A DNA stretch of 64,000 nucleotides from Aliivibrio_A sp016764915 (GCA_965224595.1 OZ245058.1:1364001-1428000), one strand, 5' to 3'. Numbered from the stretch's first letter, positions 35,217 to 42,316 are shown. Made by a program: numbers and translations. The notes: a model not told the origin generated them from the letters alone.

Positions 35217-35330
35217 GTTTAACGCTGCGTTAAATAGAGAACAACGCCACCACCTTACTTAACCCATTGCACCGTAAACACAAAACCCAACAACAAAAGC
35301 GATACGAATTACTGTACCAACATCACCTTC
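35217..35330 (-). repeat. attC-like site 2, 5' half lost
   Basis: On the minus strand the 3' part is clear: TTTTGTGTTTACGGTGCAAT, then GGTGGCGTTGTTC, then TATTTAACGCAGC and the exact core GTTAAAC (GTTRRRY, 35217-35223). The RYYYAAC end expected near 35340 is not found, so the site is truncated. It marks the upstream border of the Phd/ParE cassette. Confidence 0.65.
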
Positions 35331-35603
35331 ATAATCTCAAACTTCAAGGACGGCTGCTAGTGCATTTGGCAAGAGTGCCTGTCGCTGTAATTTCTAGCCA
35401 AAAGGCGAAGAGAATAAGGATAATGGCGCAGACACAAACTCAGGAGGGATGAAGGTAATTATGACGAAAATAGACTAACTTTTTGATGTAAATCGACCTC
35501 TATTTACATCTTAATAGCGCTCGCCTTGAATTTGGTTGTAAATAAAAATCCCATCAATTCAAACTTCACAATTTATTAGATATAGAGAGGGCTTCGGGCT
35601 TGG
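35331..35603. other. Non-coding stretch with palindrome and cassette-start repeat
   Basis: I see no convincing gene. GATGTAAAT (35485-35493) and ATTTACATC (35502-35510) form a perfect 9-bp palindrome without a T-tract. The 43 bp at 35560-35602 recur near 39254. The stretch probably consists of cassette debris. Confidence 0.4.
35560..35602 (-). repeat. 43-bp repeat, copy 1 (next to higA-like gene)
   Basis: The segment with CAAACTTCACAATTTA, TATAGAGAGG and GCTTCGGGCTTG recurs with few changes at 39254-39295. There it sits directly after an attC core at the start of the DUF952-like cassette. Here it abuts the stop of the higA-like gene, suggesting a lost cassette boundary. Confidence 0.65.
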
Positions 35604-35888
35604 TTACGCCAGTGCTCTAATGACTGCTTGAGGGTCTTTAGCTAGAACATTTAGTAAAACCAAAGCTGGCCCTCTTGGTGTTCTATCACCACGCTCCCAA
35701 TGACGCAACGTACCCAAACTAATTCCAAAGGTAGAGGCAAATTCAGCCTGTGTCATAGCGACATTATTACGCACAGCTTTTACATCTACAGGATCAAACT
35801 TGTGGACTGTAGCCTCTTTAGTTTTGCCTTCTGCAAACTCTATGGCTTCCATTAGACCTTGCTGGATACTTTCAAATGCATTAGTCAT
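35604..35888 (-). CDS. higA: HigA-type XRE-family antitoxin
   Basis: This 94-residue protein has a helix-turn-helix of the XRE/Cro type: MTQAEFASTFGISLGTLRHW, followed by ERGDRTPRGPALVLLNVL. The toxin gene precedes the antitoxin and overlaps it by 4 bp (ATGA), the gene order characteristic of higBA. It should neutralise the upstream toxin and repress the promoter. Confidence 0.85.
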   Translation of the reverse strand: MTNAFESIQQGLMEAIEFAEGKTKEATVHKFDPVDVKAVRNNVAMTQAEFASTFGISLGTLRHWERGDRTPRGPALVLLNVLAKDPQAVIRALA

Positions 35889-36223
35889 GATTGACTCCTG
35901 TAACTGACTGCAAGTATTTTGGTTAATTTACTAAGAATATTACATTCAGATTTAGATAGGTTCGCTTTCTCATTTTTTCCAAAGAGTGAAAGCATAAACA
36001 GTGGTACATCTTCGCTGTGGTAGTAATAGACAACTCTCACACCAGCACTTTTACCTCCTCCCTCTTTTGCCCATCTTAACTTACGAACACCACCAGTACC
36101 TTGCATTAACACTCCTGCTTTCGGGTGCTCCGCAAGATAGCTGATAATTTGTTTGTTCTCACCATCTGAAAGGAGTTTCTCAACCCGTTTCTTATATTCA
36201 GGTAATTCAACGATCGTATGCAT
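35885..36223 (-). CDS. higB: HigB/RelE-like toxin
   Basis: This protein of about 112 residues shows the RelE-superfamily HigB pattern: HTIVELPEYKKRVEKLL, then YLAEHPKAGVLMQGTGGVRK and LRWAKEGGGKSAGVRVVYYY, ending KANLSKSECNILSKL. HigB toxins cleave translated mRNA at the ribosome. I use ATG 36223; a TTG at 36241 is in frame. Toxin-first order with ATGA overlap to the antitoxin fits higBA. An attC-like site lies about 50 bp upstream. Confidence 0.87.
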   Translation of the reverse strand: MHTIVELPEYKKRVEKLLSDGENKQIISYLAEHPKAGVLMQGTGGVRKLRWAKEGGGKSAGVRVVYYYHSEDVPLFMLSLFGKNEKANLSKSECNILSKLTKILAVSYRSQS

Positions 36224-36271
36224 AACTGAAGTGTAATCCAATGGATTACTTTTGGCAAATTCTGATCAAAA

Positions 36272-36380
36272 ACATATCCTGCATTAAGTAGTAGCAACAC
36301 CGCCACCTAACCTATTACATCGGTAAGCGTGCAATTAAGCAGTGAGGCCTTATTCAGCCTCATCAATGACCAAGTTCCAC
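36272..36380 (-). repeat. attC-like site 3
   Basis: Minus-strand features are a degenerate opening core GTGGAAC (36374-36380), AACTTGGTCATTGATGAGG, TTACCGATGTAATAGGTTAG, GTGGCGGTGTTGCT and the VPR-like end CTTAATGCAGGATATG, in which the expected GTT core is mutated. The order and spacing (109 bp) parallel attC sites 1 and 2. It borders the higBA cassette on one side and the truncated codB on the other. Confidence 0.6.
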
Positions 36381-36404
36381 TAATTGGGGTGCCTGTCCCA
36401 ATTG

Positions 36405-36716
36405 TTCGCACTTTGGTTATACAATAACTTTGTTGGCTGGTTAACATTCCTATCGCTTGCAATCCCCCCTATTGGCGGCGTAATCATCGCGGACTTCTTT
36501 ATGAACCGTAAACGCTACATGGCTTTTGAGAAAGCTCAATTCCAAAGTGTAAACTGGGCTGGCATTAGTGCGGTTGCGATTGGTGTTTGTGCAGGTCACT
36601 TCTTACCTGGTGTTGTTCCTATTAACGCTGTTCTCGGTGGCGCACTTAGTTACTTAGTGCTAAACCCGATAATTAATAAGAATCTTCAAGCGAAACTATC
36701 AGAGCAATCGACCTAA
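36405..36716 (+). pseudogene. codB: Cytosine permease CodB, C-terminal fragment
   Basis: About 100 residues align with the end of CodB (NFVGWLTFLSLAIPPIGGVI, then FMNRKRYMAFE and LPGVVPINAVLGGALSYLVL). The first 300 or so residues, with most membrane helices, are absent. Homology begins within about 25 bp of the attC-like site, so the gene was cut there. An ORF can be read from TTG 36384, but the protein cannot transport. It lies 42 bp upstream of codA, the normal codBA order. Confidence 0.88.
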
Positions 36717-36758
36717 TATAGAGTATTATTCTATCGCTGATTCAATCGAGGAAAAAAC

Positions 36759-38051
36759 ATGTCTAAGAACGTTAGCAATACCCTGTTAATCAAAAACGCG
36801 AAGCTTCCATCGCAGGAAGGTCTTGTTGAAATTTTGATTGAAGATGGTCAGTTCAAATCTATCTCAACAACGAGTCATCCAGGTGTTGCTCCAGAATCCG
36901 TCATCGATGCTGAGGGTGGACTCGCCATCGCGCCATTTTGTGAACCTCATATTCACTTAGATACCACTCAAACCGCTGGTGAACCAAGTTGGAATATCTC
37001 TGGTACGCTATTTGAAGGCATTGAGCGCTGGGCTGAGCGCAAAAAAACACTCTCTATTGACGATGTGAAATCAAGAGCGAAGCAAACCTTAAAGTGGCAA
37101 ATTGCTAATGGTGTACAGCATGTTAGAACGCACGTTGATGTTTCAGATCCAACATTAATTGCCCTAAAAGCAATGGTAGAACTTCGTGAAGAGATGAAGC
37201 AATGGGTTGATATTCAAATTGTTGCATTTCCACAAGAAGGCATACTTTCTTACCCGAACGGTAAAGAACTTTTAGAGGAAGCGGTTAAGCTAGGTGCTGA
37301 CGTTATTGGCGCTATCCCGCACTTTGAATTTACCCGAGAGTATGGTGTTGAGTCACTGCATTACACGTTTGAACTTGCGCGTAAATACGACTGTTTAATC
37401 GACGTACACTGTGACGAAATTGATGACGAACAGTCCCGCTTTGTAGAAACCCTTGCGGCGCTCGCACATAAGTTTGAAATGGGCCATAAAGTAACGGCAA
37501 GCCACACGACAGCAATGGGCTCATACAATGGCGCTTATGCTTCTCGCCTATTCCGTTTATTGAAAATGTCTGGCATAAACTTCGTGGCCAACCCATTAGT
37601 TAACATTCATTTACAAGGCCGATTCGATGATTACCCTAAGCGTCGTGGTGTCACCCGAGTTAAGGAAATGCTTGCCGCAGACATTAACGTTTGTTTTGGT
37701 CACGATGACGTGTTTGATCCTTGGTATCCACTAGGAACGGCTAATATGCTGCAAGTTCTGCATATGGGTTTACATGTTACTCAAGTCATGGGTTACGATC
37801 AGATCAACAACTCACTCGATTTGATCAGCACAAACTCTGCACGTACATTAAACATCCAAGACCAATATGGTATCGAAGAAGGTAAGCCAGGTAACTTGCT
37901 CATTCTGCCGGCTGAAAATGGTTTTGATGCTGTTCGTCGTCAAGTCTCTGTTCGTTATTCGATTCGTGCTGGTAAACTGATTGCTCAAACGCAACCGGCT
38001 ACGACGACGATACATTTGGAAGAAGAAGAAGTGATCGACTTCAAACGTTAA
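36759..38051 (+). CDS. codA: Cytosine deaminase
   Basis: This 430-residue amidohydrolase converts cytosine to uracil and ammonia. The metal-site motif PFCEPHIHLDTTQTAG is near residue 66. DVHCDEIDDEQS (His and Glu), ASHTTAMGSYNG and GHDDVFDPWYPLGTANMLQ carry the other metal and catalytic residues. All are intact and the length is normal for CodA. GAGG precedes the ATG. Because its permease partner codB is truncated, uptake would need another transporter. It lies in the opposite orientation to surrounding integron-like cassettes. Confidence 0.95.
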   Translation: MSKNVSNTLLIKNAKLPSQEGLVEILIEDGQFKSISTTSHPGVAPESVIDAEGGLAIAPFCEPHIHLDTTQTAGEPSWNISGTLFEGIERWAERKKTLSIDDVKSRAKQTLKWQIANGVQHVRTHVDVSDPTLIALKAMVELREEMKQWVDIQIVAFPQEGILSYPNGKELLEEAVKLGADVIGAIPHFEFTREYGVESLHYTFELARKYDCLIDVHCDEIDDEQSRFVETLAALAHKFEMGHKVTASHTTAMGSYNGAYASRLFRLLKMSGINFVANPLVNIHLQGRFDDYPKRRGVTRVKEMLAADINVCFGHDDVFDPWYPLGTANMLQVLHMGLHVTQVMGYDQINNSLDLISTNSARTLNIQDQYGIEEGKPGNLLILPAENGFDAVRRQVSVRYSIRAGKLIAQTQPATTTIHLEEEEVIDFKR

Positions 38052-38180
38052 GCACTGCACTTTTTCATCGATTTAAATAATCAAAAAGGGAGCGAATGAC
38101 AGCGATCCCGTTGCTTGCCCTTGTTATGTTTTGTCGCTAATATGTGTATAAATACTTATTTTATGTGTATAGGTGCCCAA

Positions 38181-38375
38181 ATGAGAACCAACATAGTAAT
38201 AGATGATGACCTAATGGCTGAGGCTATCAATGCTTCCGGATTAAAGACTAAGAAAGAAGTTGTTGAACAAGGGTTAAAATTAATCATTAAACATAACCAG
38301 CAACAAGCAATACGCCAGTTAAGAGGCAAACTGCAATGGGAAGGTGATTTAGACGCAATGCGTGGTGCCGAGTGA
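38181..38375 (+). CDS. vapB: VapB-type antitoxin
   Basis: This 64-residue protein reads TNIVIDDDLMAEAINASGLK followed by TKKEVVEQGLKLII, the ribbon-helix-helix pattern of the VapB (DUF2191-type) antitoxins. The C-terminal LRGKLQWEGDLDAMRG is the toxin-binding region found in many VapB proteins. ATG 38181 follows AGGTG; an upstream in-frame start at 38115 is unlikely. It overlaps vapC by 4 bp. Confidence 0.88.
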   Translation: MRTNIVIDDDLMAEAINASGLKTKKEVVEQGLKLIIKHNQQQAIRQLRGKLQWEGDLDAMRGAE

Positions 38376-38776
38376 TAATAGCGGATACCAGCGTTTGGAT
38401 TGATTATTTTAATGGTAACGATAACCCGCTTACCGATGAACTAGACAGAGGCTTATCTGAAGGCATTGTTGCTATTGGCGATCTTATTTTCCTAGAAATT
38501 TTACAAGGCTTTAAGAGTGACAAGGACTATAACTTGGCTAAGGCTACATTAAGCACACTTGATCAATATGAAATGTTTGGACATGCTCTAGCTCTTAAAT
38601 CAGCTGAGAATTACAGAACACTTCGCAAGAAAGGCTTAACCATTAGAAAAACAACTGATGTAATCATTGCGACGTTTTGCATCGAAAATAGACTGCCTTT
38701 ATTATTCTCAGACAGAGATTTCATTCCATTTGTTGACCATCTCGGACTCATTCCAGCACTCTGTAAAAAAACTTAA
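38372..38776 (+). CDS. vapC: VapC-type PIN-domain ribonuclease toxin
   Basis: This 134-residue PIN protein has the acidic catalytic residues in their usual places: ADTSVWIDYF (D5), IFLEILQGF (Glu near 42), TTDVIIATFC (Asp near 100) and SDRDFIPF (Asp near 119). VapC cleaves tRNA or rRNA. It starts with GTG overlapping the vapB stop (GTGA). An attC-like site begins 4 bp after its stop. With codA it lies on the plus strand, opposite to the other cassette genes. Confidence 0.9.
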   Translation: MIIADTSVWIDYFNGNDNPLTDELDRGLSEGIVAIGDLIFLEILQGFKSDKDYNLAKATLSTLDQYEMFGHALALKSAENYRTLRKKGLTIRKTTDVIIATFCIENRLPLLFSDRDFIPFVDHLGLIPALCKKT

Positions 38777-38780
38777 TATT

Positions 38781-38887
38781 GTTCAACTTGAGATACGGTT
38801 ATGCCCTCATTCTGCTTTTCTCGATGTACTCTTCGTGACTCATTTTCATGTGGTGCTCAATATAATGACTCCCTCAAGGTGTTAGAC
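38781..38887 (-). repeat. attC-like site 5, 107 bp with intact core sites
   Basis: The site is bounded by GTTCAAC (38781-38787) and GTTAGAC (38881-38887), exact RYYYAAC and GTTRRRY cores in either direction. Inner arms TTGAG and CTCAA add complementarity. Read on the minus strand, the TAA stop of the DUF952-like gene falls inside the GTCTAAC core, and the site ends in GTTGAAC, the same core that ends site 4. Confidence 0.72.
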
Positions 38888-39235
38888 GTCAACTAACTCA
38901 CCACGTTCGTTTTTCGTTGCTAATAGCAGTTCATATTGATCTCTGCGTAATGAGCACCATAAATGATGATAGGTACGCCCATTCTCAGTGCAATGAGTAA
39001 TGTTATCCTCATCAATATCATCAGTTGTAATCTTGAGTAGATAAAATTCGGATGGTTTCATTTTTTCAAAATACGATAGGTGGGACGTTAGCTGTTCTAT
39101 AGATGGTGTTGTATGGATATAGGGAGAATTGCTACCAAAACGAGTGCTATTTCTTGGATCGTATCGATTTCCCCTTCTAAATTCATGATACAAAGCAATC
39201 GGCACAATATGGATAAGTTGTTTTGGCATTGACAT
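38882..39235 (-). CDS. DUF952-like cassette protein
   Basis: This 117-residue protein reads KQLIHIVPIALYHEFRRG, SPYIHTTPSIEQLTSHLSYF, SEFYLLKITTDDI and TYHHLWCSLRRDQYELLL. It parallels the DUF952 order (I-V-P near the start, F/Y-I-H-x-S/T, L-x-V-D, H-L-Y-x-x-L). DUF952 has an ADP-ribosyltransferase-like fold but no established activity. GAGGAAAAGAT precedes the ATG. The gene is flanked by two attC-like sites ending in the same core, so it forms one complete cassette of about 520 bp. Confidence 0.6.
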   Translation of the reverse strand: MSMPKQLIHIVPIALYHEFRRGNRYDPRNSTRFGSNSPYIHTTPSIEQLTSHLSYFEKMKPSEFYLLKITTDDIDEDNITHCTENGRTYHHLWCSLRRDQYELLLATKNERGELVDV

Positions 39236-39253
39236 ATCTTTTCCTCACCGACC

Positions 39254-39295
39254 CAAACTTCACAATTTACTATATAGAGAGGGGCTTCGGGCTTG
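39254..39295 (-). repeat. 43-bp repeat, copy 2 (start of the DUF952-like cassette)
   Basis: This is nearly the same as 35560-35602 (CAAACTTCACAATTTA ... GCTTCGGGCTTG). It follows the GTTGAAC core of attC site 4 and leads into the promoter region of the DUF952-like gene, so it is the leading end of that cassette. Confidence 0.65.
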
Positions 39296-39364
39296 TTCAA
39301 CACCCCCTTATTCTATGAACAAAAAGCAGGTGTCGGCTGCGCGATACCTCTTCTAGTTTGTTAT
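39295..39364 (-). repeat. attC-like site 4, about 70 bp
   Basis: On the minus strand it runs from ATAACAA (39358-39364), overlapping the HNH gene stop, to GTTGAAC (39295-39301), an exact GTTRRRY core. The internal arms are weak. Overlap of an ORF stop with the first core is usual for integron cassettes. The degenerate first core lowers confidence. Confidence 0.5.
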
Positions 39365-40183
39365 GCATTTTTTCTTTCTGCTCTCTTTCTTCTTTTTTCG
39401 AATTATTTTTTTAATCTCCTTCCACGATTCATTATAATCACCAAAGGGGCCTAGTGATATGCCAACAGCTTTATTGGCTGATATTGTTGGAGAGCAGTTG
39501 GATATAACTGCCTTGTTGTTTGCGACAAAGAGGATGTCTTCATCAACTACTATATCGACATTGCCGACATTAAAATTACCTTTAAGAATTTCAATCTTTG
39601 AGGGCGGAAGGAAACGTACTTTTAACAGAATACGTCTATTTCTTTCTCTTATAGTTAGCATATTTGAACGCCATTCAGCATCCCATAATACAGTTGAATG
39701 GGTTACTTCATTTTCTATTATCTCAAGTATCTTATTATTCTCTTTGTCGGATACGGTGAAATTCAATAATACTTGGTCATCAGAGAAGGTGAACGACAAC
39801 ACTGGAGTTTGATTAATATGCAGGGGTGAGAATTCAGCATCATCTCCTCTAGGAATAAATTTTATCGCGTTGTTACCGATAGTGGCCGTTATTCCATCAT
39901 CAGAAAAATGGAGTTTTCGAGAGCCAGTTCTTTCAGCTCTAAGATTAAATGGCTTTTCATTAGCACTAGCTACTACTTCAGGAGGCAAAAAACCAAGAGT
40001 CTTTTCTCCATGATGCTTTTTGCATAGAAGAGTTAGATTCTTCGCCTCATGTTCTTTTACTGTTGAATATTCTTCAATGTGGTCATAATCATAAGGGATG
40101 GAACCACAAATAACGCAACCGAATCCACACCTCTGGCGAACAGATCTCTTTATATCTTGGGGGATTGCTTCCCTTTCAGTCAT
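39353..40183 (-). CDS. HNH-endonuclease-domain protein with novel C-terminal domain
   Basis: This 276-residue protein has an N-terminal HNH zinc-finger nuclease motif: CVIC (C23, C26), YDHIEEYS (D34, H35) and LLCKKHHGEK (C54, H57, H58). The remaining 200 residues are predicted beta-rich (repeated alternations such as VLLNFTVSDKENNKILEII) and end in a lysine-rich tail (KKIIRKKKKESRKKKC). I know no match for this C-terminal part. Such HNH-plus-variable-domain proteins often act in phage defence, but that is only an analogy. The stop overlaps an attC-like core. Confidence 0.75.
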   Translation of the reverse strand: MTEREAIPQDIKRSVRQRCGFGCVICGSIPYDYDHIEEYSTVKEHEAKNLTLLCKKHHGEKTLGFLPPEVVASANEKPFNLRAERTGSRKLHFSDDGITATIGNNAIKFIPRGDDAEFSPLHINQTPVLSFTFSDDQVLLNFTVSDKENNKILEIIENEVTHSTVLWDAEWRSNMLTIRERNRRILLKVRFLPPSKIEILKGNFNVGNVDIVVDEDILFVANNKAVISNCSPTISANKAVGISLGPFGDYNESWKEIKKIIRKKKKESRKKKCITN

Positions 40184-40524
40184 TTATTGATTCCATTGCA
40201 TCTTATCACTCATAAATTTGTCATACCGTATCATACAAATCTCGAAAAATTAGTGCTTTACCGAAAAATTATAAATTTCACTTATGGAAAGTAGGCATTG
40301 CATGATGCTGTCTAAATACACAGAAAGCTAATTGTATTATGAGTTCCCCCCTCTTTACTTGCGTCTATGTATCGGGAAATAAAAAAAGCCCCACAATCAA
40401 TGCTGGGCTCAGGTTTACCTATTTATAAGGGGTTATTTATTTACTGGCATTAGCACAATGTGGAATGAAAATAGCACCAAAAATCAATTATTGACGCCAT
40501 AGTCGTTTATTAACAGATTTGATA
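40184..40524. other. Non-coding region with minus-strand terminator repeat
   Basis: No gene is seen. The right part contains the second copy of a repeated terminator module (40377-40463) downstream of the BrnTA genes. A degenerate core-like GTCTAAA lies near 40310, possibly the eroded border of the HNH cassette. Confidence 0.4.
40377..40463 (-). terminator. Minus-strand terminator in the repeated element, copy 2
   Basis: On the minus strand AGCCC and GGGCT pair around a loop of about 13 bases (40387-40410) and are followed by TTTTTTTATTT. The flanks share CAGGTTTA, AAGGGG and CACAATGTGG-like text with 34161-34243. It should terminate brnTA transcription. Confidence 0.7.
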
Positions 40525-40770
40525 TCAGTGACTTGCTGTGTGATTCGCTGCCACACTTTCTAATTTTTCTGCTAACCAAACTTTAATTATCGATTGGCGA
40601 GTTACACCTACACGATTAGCTTCACGATCTAATGATTCGATCATCCATGTTGGAAAGTCTACATTTACTCGCTTTTGACTTTGCTTTGGACGCTTAGCTT
40701 TAGATAAATCTAGATCACCAAGAATATCGTCGCCATTATCAAATTTTGCATCAAATTCATTAGCTTTCAT
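40525..40770 (-). CDS. brnA: BrnA-family antitoxin
   Basis: This 81-residue protein carries a C-terminal ribbon-helix-helix (KRVNVDFPTWMIESLDREAN, then GVTRQSIIKVWLAEKL) typical of BrnA/CopG-like antitoxins. The acidic N-terminal region (FDNGDDILGDLDLSKA) probably contacts the toxin. It overlaps brnT by 11 bp, in toxin-first order as is usual for brnTA. Confidence 0.86.
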   Translation of the reverse strand: MKANEFDAKFDNGDDILGDLDLSKAKRPKQSQKRVNVDFPTWMIESLDREANRVGVTRQSIIKVWLAEKLESVAANHTASH

Positions 40771-41023
40771 AAACCTTTACCTCACCTTTTCTTGAGCGTC
40801 GAACTGAAATTATTCGGATATTTTGACCTCTATATGTAATAACGCAAGTCCAATGCTTACCATTAAGCATTGCTATTACGATATATCTTGGTTCATCGTG
40901 AGTAATTACTGGGATCTCAATTAAATCTGGGTCATTCCAAAGCAATTGAGCTACATTGAAATCCACACCGTGTTTTTCAAGATTCAAGTTACTCTTAACT
41001 TCATCAAATTCAAAATCGATCAT
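40760..41023 (-). CDS. brnT: BrnT-family toxin
   Basis: This 87-residue protein matches BrnT: FEFDEVKSNLNLEKHGVDF at the start, then ETP/EPRYIVIAMLNGKHWTCVI and the signature IRIISVRRSRKGEVKVYES. BrnT is a RelE-like ribonuclease that inhibits translation under stress. It is the first gene of the operon. This is the fourth toxin-antitoxin module within 7 kb. Confidence 0.88.
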   Translation of the reverse strand: MIDFEFDEVKSNLNLEKHGVDFNVAQLLWNDPDLIEIPVITHDEPRYIVIAMLNGKHWTCVITYRGQNIRIISVRRSRKGEVKVYES

Positions 41024-41141
41024 TGAGTTAAAAATATACCATTATTACTCAAAAGGCAACTTTCGATGGTGTTGCGAGAAAGAGTCAAAAAATCGGTTCA
41101 AAGTATGCCAGCCATAAAAAGAGGTGGATAAGAGATACACC

Positions 41142-41582
41142 TTACCGCTCATCTTTGGGCGATTCCATGACCACCATGGTTGTTATTGATTTCACCTGTA
41201 CACACTCACCGAGAACATCTGCATGGATACGCTTATAACTGGCCAGTGAACTAGTTTCAATACGCAGTAAATACTCATTTTCGCCAGTAATGTTGTGGCA
41301 CTCGACTATTTCATCCACAAAACGAACATGATTTTCAAATTCCAACTGGGCCTGTTTGCTATGGCTTGCTAATCCAATAGCAACATACGCAATAAACGCA
41401 ATACCAAGCTGTTCACTGTTTAAAATAGCTCGATACCCTTTTATTACCTCTGTGCGCTCTAATTCTTGCACTCGTCGCAGTGTTGCTGAAGGCGATAATC
41501 CCACTCGTTCAGAGAGATCGACATTGGACATTCGTCCATCAGATTTTAATGCTTGCAAGATTCTTTCGTCAAACTTGTCCAT
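41142..41582 (-). CDS. Lrp/AsnC-family transcriptional regulator
   Basis: This 146-residue protein has an N-terminal AsnC-type helix-turn-helix (DERILQALKSDGRMSNVDLS, RVGLSPSATLRRVQEL) and a C-terminal RAM ligand-binding domain (VRFVDEIVECHNITGENEYLLRI). Such regulators sense amino acids. It is divergent from the LysE-type exporter gene with a 114-bp shared control region, so it probably controls that exporter in response to its substrate. Confidence 0.9.
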   Translation of the reverse strand: MDKFDERILQALKSDGRMSNVDLSERVGLSPSATLRRVQELERTEVIKGYRAILNSEQLGIAFIAYVAIGLASHSKQAQLEFENHVRFVDEIVECHNITGENEYLLRIETSSLASYKRIHADVLGECVQVKSITTMVVMESPKDER

Positions 41583-41696
41583 ACCGTTTTTTATTGCTCA
41601 TTTAATGTTGTATAGACAAATAAAAACACATAATTGCGTCAATTTCTACTTAACATTGTGTTTAGAGATTAACAAAGAAACGGACAAGGAAATAAG

Positions 41697-42281
41697 ATGG
41701 AATTACAACAGCTAGGCGCACTGCTACTTTTTGCCTGCGTATCAACCTTCACCCCAGGGCCAAATAACATCATGTTGATGACATCGGGGGCTAACGTGGG
41801 CTTTGCGCGCACCATACCGCACATGCTTGGGGTTGCCCTAGGTTTTGCCTTCATGGTGATGTTGGTTGGCGTTGGATTAGTGGGCATCTTTAATACCTAC
41901 CCACTCAGCCACCAGATATTAAAATACGCGAGTTTGGCGTATCTCATTTACCTTGCAGCAAAGATCGCAATGAGTGGACGAGCCAAAGAGGTGGATGACT
42001 TTAAACCCCTCACATTTTTAGCGGCTGCCAGTTTTCAATGGGTGAACCCCAAAGGTTGGTCTATGGCGTTAAGTGCCGTTACCCTATTTAGCAGTAGTGG
42101 TGCATGGTTAGAGTTGGGTATTATCGCCTTAGCTTTTACTCTGGCTAACATTCCTTCAGTCAGTTTTTGGACCTTTGCTGGGCAGAAACTTCAACACTGG
42201 CTCATCACACCGGTTCGTATTCGCAGCTTTAATGTTTCAATGGCGATACTGCTTATCGCCTCGACAATACCCATGATTTAA
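41697..42281 (+). CDS. LysE-family amino-acid exporter
   Basis: This 194-residue membrane protein with about six helices carries the LysE/RhtB N-terminal motif (STFTPGPNNIMLMTSGANVG) and the central FQWVNPKGWSMALSAVTLF. An AAGGAAATAAG ribosome-binding site precedes the ATG. It is paired with a divergent Lrp/AsnC regulator, a common arrangement for amino-acid efflux. The substrate is unknown. Confidence 0.9.
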   Translation: MELQQLGALLLFACVSTFTPGPNNIMLMTSGANVGFARTIPHMLGVALGFAFMVMLVGVGLVGIFNTYPLSHQILKYASLAYLIYLAAKIAMSGRAKEVDDFKPLTFLAAASFQWVNPKGWSMALSAVTLFSSSGAWLELGIIALAFTLANIPSVSFWTFAGQKLQHWLITPVRIRSFNVSMAILLIASTIPMI

Positions 42282-42316
42282 TCATTAAAAGGCCTCAGGA
42301 GTGCCATTCTGAGGCT

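Noticed and set aside
35267..35452. 61-codon plus-strand frame (Gln/His/Lys-rich)
   Set aside because: It begins inside attC-like site 2, has no ribosome-binding site and odd composition; it is most likely a translation of non-coding cassette sequence.
34161..41141. Insertion sequence or integrase responsible for the mobile region
   Set aside because: I found no transposase, integrase or terminal inverted repeats; the repeats present fit attC-like sites better.
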